From Taxawa tesnikishii (nom. ined.) (Eukaryota; Ascomycota; Dothideomycetes; Dothideales): a stretch of 64,000 nucleotides of DNA. The notes beneath the pieces are model-generated. The model saw only the letters and a list, made by a program, of their open reading frames with translations. It was not told the DNA's origin and searched no databases. Both the position numbers and the translations under genes were made by a program. Within the stretch, counting starts at the first letter, position 1, and the number at the start of each line of letters is the position of its first letter. Location: assembly GCA_030247885.1 (NCBI GenBank), contig JAPDRO010000007.1:627501-691500 (forward strand). Reading direction: 5' to 3'. This document shows, piece by piece, positions 34,841 through 44,190 of this stretch.

Positions 34841-37800
34841 TCACTGCGATGCTTGCACCTCCGCCCCTGGGACGGCAGGGGACAGACTGTCGTCTTTCTC
34901 TATCACGAGATCCCGTTTGATGCTCAAGCTGCCCCGCTCGCCACGTACGACCTGTCCTGTATCCACCTTGTCCTGAATCATCTCGTCGAGCATACGTGTC
35001 ATCTCGTCCACGCTCTTGCCTCTACTGCTCTTGGAAGCGCCCTCGCCGTTGACGGCATACTCCCCTTACCACTGGGACTCAGCAGCGCGACGGGCGTCAA
35101 GCGTGAGAAGTTCTGAATTCCAGCACCTGACGAGGCGTTGGAAGGGTGGCTCCGATGACTCGGTGCGCGGAAATGCGACTTGTCGTGAGCGTGTGACATC
35201 CTGGACGAGGCTTCTGCAGCCTTTTCCTCTGTCGCCTGCTTGCTGCTCTCGCGCCGGTCGGTGATTTCCTTGCTATCGAGCATGTCGCGTTTCCTCGCCG
35301 CGCTGCGCAACGCCGTCACCATCCTGGTCTGGTCATCCAAGCGCGCGCGCAGTTCTTCAATCTCGAGATCTTTCTCGCGAATAATCTGACCCGCATTGCT
35401 CTCATCATGGCGGGTCGCAAACGTCATGCTCGCTCTGCTGTGGCTGCTGCGTCTGGCTTGCAGGAGCCGCTTCTCGAGCGTGGCGACGTAACGGTTCTTG
35501 TCTGCCAGATCGGCCTGAAGAGCTCGGATGCGTTGACCTGAGGTTGCTGTACCGTCTCCGTTGGAGCCTGCCGAATCTTCTTCTTCGTCAGAGGAAGGCG
35601 TGCTGTCATCCGCGAGCACTACTTGCGATGCTCGGGCAGCTGGGAGATACCCAGTCACTGTCGAACCCACAGAGACAGTCCGGTCGAGAGCTGGCATGCC
35701 GTTCGGTAACCCCGTTGTTCCAGTGCTATCCCTTTGACTCCTGCCGCTTCGGGTACTAGGCACGACGCCGTATTCATTCGTGCTGAAGACGCTGGTCCGT
35801 TTGGTTGCTGCACTCGCGGAAGAGAAACGGCCGGTGTTCACGCCCAGTGATTTCGAAGACAAGATCAGTCGGTTGAGATGGCTGATGCGTTCTTTCAGAG
35901 CAGTCCGAGCAAGCTGCATCTCGAGCATCTGCTCTTCGTGCCGCTCTTCACTCTCGACACGCTCGCGCTGTCTTTCCGCTTCTTCTTCTCGCCGCTCGGC
36001 CTCATCCTTCATCTTGTTCTGCTGTTCAAGCTGGCGTCGAAGCTCCACAATTTCCAGACGATAGCGGTCCAGCAAAGCCCTACTGCCTGGGTCTCCAGCG
36101 TTTGCTGGGCTGGATTCGTTGCGCCTTGCATGGCTGACGATGTTATTCTTCGCTCTGCTCGCGAACTTGAGCGTGTTGAGGGTCTCGCCCGTGTGCGCGT
36201 TGGCCGCTGCGGAGCTACTGCTAGAGGACGAGAGCTGAATCGTACAAAGAATGGAGACCAAGGAGTTGCCCGAAAGAGCGGGCTGCAACAACCGCGTAAG
36301 CTTGCTGTCTCTGTAAGGGAGATGCTTCTGGTCTTTATCCTTGTCCGCTCCGTCTTTATCCTTGTCGCCAGAGAGTCTCGCTATGACTGTCCCCAGGGTG
36401 AGCAATGACTTGTTGATGTGTGCTCCTTCTGTCCGACGTTCTTTGCTCTCAGCAGCCTTTTCTGAACCAGCAAGATCGATCAGAGACAACGTCGACACTA
36501 GGACGCCGCCCGGGCATACTTCTTCACTCCTGTGGCTGTCCTTTTCGTAAAACAACCCTACCGCTGGAGATCGCTTGCGCGACTCTACCACAATCTGCAC
36601 CACTGCATGCGAACGGGATGACCGAACATTGAACTGCGTGCTGCTAACCTTCCTCGCCTGGTCACCTCGCGCAATAACCCTCAGGAGCTGATTGGGCGAC
36701 TGGACAATCTCCTCCCTGAGTGGCGTAGCATAGACGCCTCGTCTGCTGTCTTCACGAAGCTTGATCTCTTCCTGATCCCTTGCGCCGCCAGCGCCGGGGC
36801 TTAGCAGGTCGTATATCCTCTCATTATATATTTCGAGATAGCTGACGCGGAGCAGAAACTCCCTAGCGGGGTTTTCTCGGATGTATGAGAAGATATCAGT
36901 GATAGCTAGTGGTATGACACCAGGAGAACGCGCTGTACCCTGCATGGAGAACGTCTTGCCCGTTCCAGTCATGCCGTAAGCGAAGACTGTGCCGTGGTAG
37001 CCCTCCATGACTCTTCGGACTAGACGCTTCGCAGCAGCATCGTACACACGAGCGTTGTTGTCACTTTGCGAGAAAACATTGTCTAACCCAGTAGTCATGT
37101 CAGCTAGGATCATCTCCTGTTTCAACTCTGTGAAGTGTCTAGGAGTAGCACCACCAAGCACAAACTCAAAAGATGGGGCGAGTGCAATTAGCCAAAATGC
37201 TTACCATAGCGATGTTCTCCGCCTTCCCTCCCTTTGTAACTTACCAACGACCGTCTCCCATCGACCATCCATTCCCCAGAAACATTGGCACCCTCCGCGT
37301 TTCCTGCATCCGGCCGTACACGTACACTGACAACGACATTGCCCTTGCCGTCCCTGAGTCCTGGACTTTTCTTGCTATGTGTGACATCATCCGCGCTCTT
37401 CGGTCTCCCTCTGGCATCCTCCCCAATATCCTCAAAATGTGTACCATCCGTATTGCAAGAGCCTTCCGCCGAGGAACGCCTACTTCGCGGAGGGGAAGGT
37501 GGGCATAGGAAAGCGTCCGGTCCCGGTGCGCCCAGTGCGCTGGATATTGTCCTGTCACCGCCAATTCCATTCAGCAAGCTGGGCGTAGTGGAGGACGCAG
37601 TTGACGTTCTGCTGAGTTGTACGCCATATCCCGAGCTCCTGGGCTTGGCTGACGGTCGTCGCGTACCAACAGGGGGCGACTTTGGTAGCTGTATACCGGC
37701 GGCTTCGCTTGTGCCTGGGCTCAGTGTTGTAGTGGACAGAGGACTAGGGGGCAGGCTGGATAGACGAGTGCCTCTCGGTGGCTGCGGGAATGCGCCAATA

Positions 37801-38105
37801 CTGATGGTCTTCCGGAGCGTCTTGCCAGGCGTTGGTAGAGCCGATGGGCTCGCAGGTGGGGCGGCAAGGGTAGGTACGCTTGATGTCGAGTGTACCTTGG
37901 TGCTCTTGAGCGTTGGTAATGAGGATAGAGTGACGGAGCGCGAGGGAGTCGGCGTAGGCAAGAGCGATGTGAAGTCTACGGGCAATGGCACGTTAGGGAG
38001 GGGCTTGTTGTTTCTCGTCTTTGGCAGAGGCGGCAATGGGCCAGACGGAGGCGCAAGCGGCGGTCTTGAGGGCCGCTGCATTGTTGTGGTGACGGTCACA
38101 GACAT
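34841..38105 (-). CDS. kipA: Kinesin-7 motor protein (KipA/Kip2/Tea2 type)
   Basis: Exons 37205-38105 and 34841-37082 with a 122-nt intron, about 1047 residues. The N-terminal 240 or so residues are Pro/Ser-rich and disordered. The motor follows: VVVSVRVRPD, P-loop FAYGMTGTGKT, switch I NVRSSRSHAVVQI, and switch II LIDLAGSEKA. Next is a coiled coil (KMKDEAERREEEAERQ..LKERISHLNRLILSSKS), then a second coiled region (DKNRYVATLEKRLLQARR). The C-terminus ends KSVDEMTRMLDEMIQDKVDTG. Kip2/KipA motors carry plus-end factors along microtubules and guide polarised growth. A one-base slip at a C run (35062-35065 on the plus strand) separates the last 80 or so residues; one extra base restores them. An in-frame ATG at 38447 would add 114 low-complexity residues; I prefer 38105. 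Confidence 0.9.
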
Positions 38106-39392
38106 GGGCTCTCGCCCCGTCTCTGGTGGAGTGGAAGACGTGCCTGTGCCTGTGCCTGTGCCTGCGCTTGTGCTTGTGCCGTCCGTTTTCGTTTGCTGAT
38201 GGTTGGAGAAGTGCGAGTAGTGAAGGACAGATAAGACGTGTATTGTTTTGTACCCTGCACCCTGCGTCCAGTCACTGTCACTGACACTGTCACTGACGAG
38301 GCCCCGGACTTCCGCTTCTTCCTTTTCTTCTTCTCCTTCTCGTTCTCCTTGTTCGACTCCTTCTCTTTCTCCTTCTTCTTGTTCTTCCTGAAGAGGACCA
38401 ATCGCCGACCCGAGCCTTACTTGACAAGGTGAAGCTCTGCGTTCCATGCAAGCCTCGCGCGACTCTCGCGCTTCACATACGCCAGTCGGCAGTTTTCGTG
38501 GCTAGCGCGTGAACGGGAGCGGAGAGCGGATCCAGGGCTCAAAGGCACAGATTGCGAGCGCCAACGCCAACGCGCTGTGCGCTGAAACATGAGGGAAATT
38601 GAGGACGGGCACGCGCTGTGACTGGCTGCTTGGAGGAATCGACTCAGACTCCTGCACGGTGCTTTCGCTCCCGACGGCCGATAGCAATCCGGTCCAATCC
38701 AATCGCCGGAAGGTGGAGGTGGAGGGGAGGTGGAGGTGGATCCAGGTGTTGCGCAACGCTTTCATTACGCGAGCTCTCACAAGCCTGCAATGGCTATGCA
38801 GTCGTCACAGCTGAAGAAGCTGTTGAGGGGTGTGACTGCGTGCCTGTGCGGTGGGATGAACTGTGCATCGTTTGACTCCCTTCGAGCCCGCCAACGTTTC
38901 ATCCGTTTTTTTAGGGCCGGCTTGCCTGATTCGAGCGGGTCGATAGAAGAAGAAGACTCTCACCACATGCCGAAAGGCGCCGCAACTACGGGTTGTCTGA
39001 GCCGTAAACGCTCCGGCGCCTTGTCCATCTACGTTCTACCTACTTTCACCACTACCGTTGCCGCCGTTCATCCAAAACTCAATCCATGCGGACCGCATAG
39101 CCATCTGCCGCGTGTGAACTCGGACTTCGCAAAGTCCCCTTGGCACACGAACACTCCCTAGATGCACTGCTGGCCGCACTGCATTGCATTTCCTGACTCC
39201 CTCGCAAGCACAACCGTAAGTGGAGATGTTCTGGGTCCAAAAATTGCCTTCATTCAAACAGTAATGGTATCTAGGAAACTTTTACGCCTTTGCCTCCTTC
39301 GAGGGGCACAACTCTCCCCGGCGCCTGTGCGCTCTGCGTGCATGTTTCGCAACAATGTTGCAGACAGCCGCCCATTTGGGGTGTTTGAAAGT
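38106..39392. other. Intergenic region between kinesin and the mycosporine cluster
   Basis: Contains TGTGCC hexamers (about 38135-38180), a pyrimidine-rich CTT/TCC stretch near 38310-38395 and GGTGGA repeats near 38709-38740. These may belong to the kinesin leader. No gene supported to 39392. Confidence 0.5.
38135..38180. repeat. TGTGCC hexamer tract
   Basis: About seven imperfect tandem copies of TGTGCC or TGTGCT, just upstream of the preferred kinesin start. Confidence 0.8.
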
Positions 39393-41102
39393 CTAGTGAA
39401 CGCCGTTGGTGCCGTTGGCGTGGCCGTTGACACCGTTGGTGACTGGGTTGCTCAGTCCGTTAACGCCCTCTGGACCAGAAGCGTGCTTGGTAGCGTTGCC
39501 CTTGTTGCCCGTAGCCGCGCCGTTCTGAGGACCATCCGTGGCATCATCATTGATGACAGACTTGTTTGCGATGTGGTTTTTCACACCGTTGGTCTGCTCC
39601 TCGGCAGGCTTGGAGTTTTTGGTGTAGCCAGTGTCGCTGGCATCGACGTAGGCCTCAATACCGGCACCCTCCCGTGGATAGGACTTCATCATCTCCTTGT
39701 GCTTACGGAGTGCCGCGTACATCTCGTCCATAGAGACGTCGTTGAGGAAAACACACTTGCCGAGCGGGCTTGGGACAGCGGCCCGGAGCTTGCCGTCACG
39801 GGTCTATCAGGATCAGCCGTGATTCACAGCATATACCATGCGATAGGATCTCACCTTGAGGATGGCCTTGGTACCCTTGTCAAGGATCTCCTCGTCGAAT
39901 TGTGGGTGATCCATGGACAGACCGGCGCGAGAGAAAAGGTTGAGGTGCCTCTTGAGTTCCTCCTCGCTGAGCAGACCCCTGATGTTGGCAAGGGTGGCAG
40001 AGTAGGCCATGTCAATGGAGATGGCGTGGCCGTGGCGGAGTGGTGTCTCGGGCACCAACTCGTGCAGAGGAGACCATCTGTGATGATGTGAGTTGGCGAC
40101 AACTTCATTCATGTACCTTGACGTACGTGTGTCCGTATGCAATAACTCTGTCCAAGCCAATCTCGTGGAGGTTGGGGGTCTCGAGCTTCAACATCTCGTG
40201 GATTCCCGCCCTGTTGATCTTGTCTGCAGCGTCCCGAACCTCTTGAGGAGCACCGTCGGTACGGCCGAAGCCAGTGCCGATGAGCTGCTCGCAGTACTTG
40301 TCGAGAAGGTCGTAGGTGGGCTTGTGTGCACAAGAGGAGATCTTGATGAGCTCGGCAAAACCGTTTCTGATTTGTGCCTCGGGCAGGGTACGAAGGAAGC
40401 TGAAGTCAAGGAAGGTGTGCATGGGAGCGTGGTAGGCACCAAGACGGTTCTTGTAATTACCGTAGTTGACGGCGACCTTGATCGAGACGGAAGCATCGAT
40501 CAGACCGATGACAGTGGTGGGGATACGGATGTAGTTGGTGTTTCTGCGGTAGGCAGCGCAGGCGAAACTACATCACGATTAGTCCTGTTCGTCCAAGAAG
40601 GGGTTGACCGCTTAGGATTAATGGGCCAGAGTGCCTTGAAGTTATCTTTGGCGGTGGTTTGTTTTACCCAGCGACATCAGTAACCAATCCACCGCCAACT
40701 ACCAGAACCGGCTCCTAGAGACGGGTCGTCAGCTTGTGTCTGATACGGTCACGACAGGTGGAATTGGCCTACCTTGCGGAAGATGCCGAACTCGTTCATG
40801 GAGTCGACGATGCTGAGCAGGGTGTCCATAGACTTGGCCTTCTCGCCAATCATGGTCTTGTGGATCTTCAGCTCAAGTTTGTAGTGATCGAAATACTCCT
40901 GCATCTGCTCGCCATAGACGTCAAAGATGTTGAGGTCCATGATGGCCAGGGCACGGCCCCAGTGTTGGTAGCAGTCTGCAAGCTGGCTGTTCTCCTTGTT
41001 GAAGACACCATCCATGAAGGTGAAGTCGTATTCGATCTTCTCGTAACCCTCGACGTGGAAACCCGCCTTGGTCTCCTGGACCTTCGCGCTCATGTCAGAC
41101 AT
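39393..41102 (-). CDS. mysA: Sugar-phosphate cyclase, demethyl-4-deoxygadusol synthase type (MysA-like)
   Basis: Exons 40773-41102, 40668-40714, 40127-40567, 39855-40077 and 39393-39803, giving 483 residues. All joins are in frame with GT..AG ends. The fold is that of dehydroquinate synthase-like cyclases: NAD-binding [12 protein letters not shown] (about 117-128), then [15 protein letters not shown], and metal ligands Glu198 (GFAELIK), His272 (AYGHTWSP) and His288 (RHGHAISID). DDGS converts sedoheptulose 7-phosphate to demethyl-4-deoxygadusol. The choice of DDGS over 2-epi-5-epi-valiolone synthase rests mainly on the methyltransferase and ATP-grasp neighbours. It is not the pentafunctional AROM enzyme. 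The last 75 residues are an Asn/Gly-rich tail with repeated VNG/TNGVNG. Confidence 0.9.
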
Positions 41103-42423
41103 TTTGGGTGTGGTTGAAGATGTGTTCTTCGAGTTGAATCAAGTACAGTAGAAAGGAAAAGGTGTGGAAGCCTCGTCGTGTTAAGATGGGAAATGTATCG
41201 AGATTCCTGCAGCCGGGGGAGGGGTTTTTGAGCAATGCCATCCATGGATCGGCAGATGCCATGCTTTGCACCGTGTCAAGAGGGCGAAATGGCGTAACGT
41301 CAACCATCAGAGACTTGGAGGAGCGTTAGTTTGATAGGACTTTCACACTAAGCCGTACCAGGCACACGTATGAAAAGTGAACGACCGACCTGCCAGGATT
41401 CTAGTAGACTTTGGCTCGAACGGTCGAAGCTAGACCGACTCAGGCATGGCCGCTTGAGCTGCTTGAGGACGCTGCAGGTGAGGCAGGCTCCTGCAGTAGT
41501 CTCGTGGTGGCAGTTGAGACACCAATTGGACCTGTCAGAGACAGGAGCTATTGAGAAAACGTGTCGCGCTTGAATCTCGCTCATGGCGTTGGGTGAAGTT
41601 CCGCGAGCGGTCGGTACCCCACACTAATGCAAGATCTACAGATCTTAGCGCAATCAATCTCGCGGGATCAAGTCCATGGCGATCCTTGGAGCCATCCACC
41701 GAGTGATCAGAAAAATTTCCTGGACAGCACACATGCAACATTGATTCACAGGCGTGTCACCAACACGCCGGCAGATTGATGAAGCCAACTCATCCATCCG
41801 TTCTTCCATTCGATGCATCTGCGTTGGTCAATGGCTGCTGTCGCCGAGTGCTTTTTCTCCGGCTGCCCCTGCACTCAAAGCCCACGCTATGACGTTGTGT
41901 AACGAGGGGTAGCCGACACATGAAAGTTTTACCTGTACCTGAAAGTAATTGTCAGCGCTTCCAACGTGGTGGAGACAAAACCGCCGGGTTGTCTTGCTCG
42001 ACAACGATGCGAGACGCAAGCATCGGTCGATGACGGTAACACGATGGACGGGACGTGTCTTCTGCATTACCTCACTACACTTTCCATTTGGCGCAGGGGA
42101 GCCAAAGCCAAGCGCGACTTCTGCCGACCATTGATTGCACCATGGCCTCGATGCTTCTGCTAGCGAGGTAGCGAGACGCGCTTGCCGATTATGCAGTTCG
42201 TGTGGGTTCGATCCATCATGTGCGCGTCACTAGACAGGCTCAGGCGAGCTGAGGGGCAGAGGGGCAGAGGGGCAGAGGGGCAGGAGGGGCAGGAGGGGCG
42301 GCCTTGGTATTGTTTGCATTGTCCCCAACAGCAACGACAACAGTTGTCCTTTAGAGTATCCCAAACCCATTTGCGTGTTGTTGCCCATCCGATATTGCAA
42401 AACAGGCTCATCAACTCGACAAG
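41103..42423. promoter_or_regulatory. Divergent promoter region of mysA and mysB
   Basis: About 1.3 kb separate the starts of mysA (-) and mysB (+), so shared control elements are likely. It holds a G-rich nonamer minisatellite at 42248-42300. Short frames are present but none is supported. No specific transcription-factor site is assigned. Confidence 0.5.
42248..42300. repeat. GGGGCAGAG nonamer minisatellite
   Basis: Four tandem GGGGCAGAG units followed by GGGGCAGGA variants, about 125 bases before the mysB ATG. The plus strand carries repeated GGGG runs. Confidence 0.9.
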
Positions 42424-43386
42424 ATGCCAGGTTTTGACCAAAAGAAGGCCTACGCGACTCAGGAGGAGGTGTTTTTCGACGATGGCAGAGAGATTGAGCT
42501 TCTGCACTTCATTTACAACAAGCCTGACGTCGATGAGATCCGCGGGTCGCCTCAACGTGTGCTGGCTGCCGTGGATGAGTTCGCACGGACCAAGAAGTAC
42601 CTGATGAACGTGGGTGAAGACAAGGGAGAATCGTTTCCGACTTGATCGCGGAGGTCAAGCCGCAGACTATGGTATCGTTGTTCTCGTTCCTAAAGTTCGG
42701 AAGAAGCGGCACTGACGATTGGACAGGTCGAGCTGGGAGGCTACATTGGCTACTCGTGCGTGTTGTTTGGCGATGCTGTTCGCAAAGCTGGAGGCAAGAG
42801 GTACTTCAGTCTGGAGAGAAACCCAGAGTTTGGCGCCGTGATCTCTTCGCTCGTAGATCTTGCGGGTCTCGGCGACGTGGTCAAGGTGGTTGTAGGCTCC
42901 AGCGATGCCTCCATCAAGAGGCTGCATGCGTCTGGTGACCTGAAGCATATCGACATGATGTTCCTAGACCACTACAAGCCTGCGTACAAGACCGATCTGA
43001 AGCTCTGTGAGGAACTCAAGCTCGTGTCACCTGGCTCGGTGCTGGCTGCCGACAACGTCATCAAGCCAGGTAACCCGCCATACCTAGAATATGTCAGGGC
43101 CAGCGTGGCGGAGAAGAAGAAGGCCTTGGAGACAGGGGCCAACGAGAACGGCCCTGACGCGCGCTTCCAAGACAAGACTGCAAAGCAGTACGCGAAGAGG
43201 CAAGGAGACGAGAGGCTGGAGGCGACCAGTGGCAACCCAAACCTGGTGTACGACAGCAAGCTTGTCAACAGCTATGAGCCGACGGGCGAAGAAGTGAGTT
43301 TTGACGGCGAATCTGGAAAGGGGCAGCGGCTAACATGGCTTCAGGATGGTGTCGAGATTACGCGCTGCGTCGGCGAGGAGTCATAA
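42424..43386 (+). CDS. mysB: SAM-dependent O-methyltransferase, COMT-like (MysB-like)
   Basis: Exons 42424-42671, 42727-43293 and 43345-43386, about 285 residues. It resembles catechol O-methyltransferase: KYLMNVGEDKG, then ELGGYIGYS for SAM binding (about 85-93), an acidic SAM-ribose residue in FSLERNP (Glu113), and MMFLDHYKP with the metal-binding Asp164. In mycosporine pathways the MysB methyltransferase converts demethyl-4-deoxygadusol to 4-deoxygadusol. The frame slips by one base at a GGG run (42624-42626); one extra G gives the COMT-typical KGRIVSDLI, so I treat it as an assembly error. The last intron (51 nt) is a multiple of three without a stop and is read through in a naive frame. 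Divergent from mysA. Confidence 0.88.
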
Positions 43387-43555
43387 GCGCATCTCTCTCT
43401 CAGGGCCTGGACGAAGCCAAACGAGAGCGCGAGAGGGTGTGACATGTGACGAGCTGCACTGTGTCGAGAAGGATACGGTTTCTATAGCACAGTGGCGATG
43501 GCGAAGCAATGGGGTGTTTAGCAAAAGTGAAGGACGACTTTAATAGCGAAGAGGC

Positions 43556-43590
43556 AGGGCATGGCAGGGCAGGGTAGGGTAGGGCAGGGC
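43556..43590 (+). repeat. GGGCA/GGGTA tract, candidate G-quadruplex
   Basis: Six GGG runs on the plus strand within 33 bases, most separated by two bases. Lies in the presumed 3' region of mysB. Confidence 0.8.
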
Positions 43591-43604
43591 AACGACAGGC
43601 GCCG

Positions 43605-43682
43605 AAGGAGGAGGAGGAGGAGGAGGAGGAGGAGGAGAAGGAAAGAGGAGCTGCAGTAGCACAGCAGCAGCAGCAGCAGCAC
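43605..43682. repeat. GGA and GCA trinucleotide microsatellites
   Basis: About ten tandem GGA units, a short purine spacer, then about seven GCA units. Confidence 0.9.
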
Positions 43683-44125
43683 ACCGCCTGAGCCTGGCCT
43701 AGCCTGGCCTCACTTCCTGGTTTGCCGAAGCGCCGTTCCTAGAGCTTGCACACGCTATGCACATTGCATGCACCCTTTCTGAGCTGCTGTTGTTGCCTCT
43801 CTCCGACATGTTGCAAGTACCCGTCACCTTCAATGCTTCGCGTTTGTTTGTCCTGTACGTGTATACAAAGCTCCCGCCAATATGCAGAACGATTCCCGGC
43901 TAAAAAGTCAAGTCTCCACCATTTGGCACGCGCTAGTACGCGGAACTTGGAACTTATCGATCATGGCGCAACAACGTCACCATCGATAATTCTCAACCAG
44001 GACGGATGGGGCGCGATAGCGAAGCACAGGACAGCAATGCCTGATCCATATCCTTGCTGACGCTCCTGTTTGCGACTTTCACATGATTTGTTCCTCGTAG
44101 AGGTTCTTCCTCCGTGTTGCTCCTA

Positions 44126-44153
44126 TCCCATCCCATCCCATCCCATCCCACCT
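44126..44153. repeat. CCCAT pentamer microsatellite
   Basis: Five tandem CCCAT units about 40 bases before the mysC ATG, probably in its leader. Confidence 0.85.
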
Positions 44154-44190
44154 TGTCTCGGTCCACCTTTCCCGCCTGCGCAGACGCAAG

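Larger units (their letters stand above)
43387..44190. other. mysB-mysC intergenic region, repeat-rich
   Basis: About 800 bases holding a G-triplet tract (43556-43590), GGA and GCA trinucleotide arrays (43605-43682) and a CCCAT pentamer array (about 44126-44153) near the mysC start. No gene seen. Confidence 0.6.

Noticed and set aside
37285-38199. A 304-codon plus-strand frame
   Set aside because: Antisense to the Pro/Ser-rich N-terminus of the kinesin; composition explains the open frame.
39393-41102. Reading the cyclase as shikimate-pathway dehydroquinate synthase or the AROM protein
   Set aside because: No other AROM domains follow, and the neighbouring methyltransferase and ATP-grasp genes fit the mycosporine pathway better.
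42205-42214. GGTTCGATCC, like a tRNA T-loop
   Set aside because: No matching acceptor, D or anticodon stems could be folded around it.
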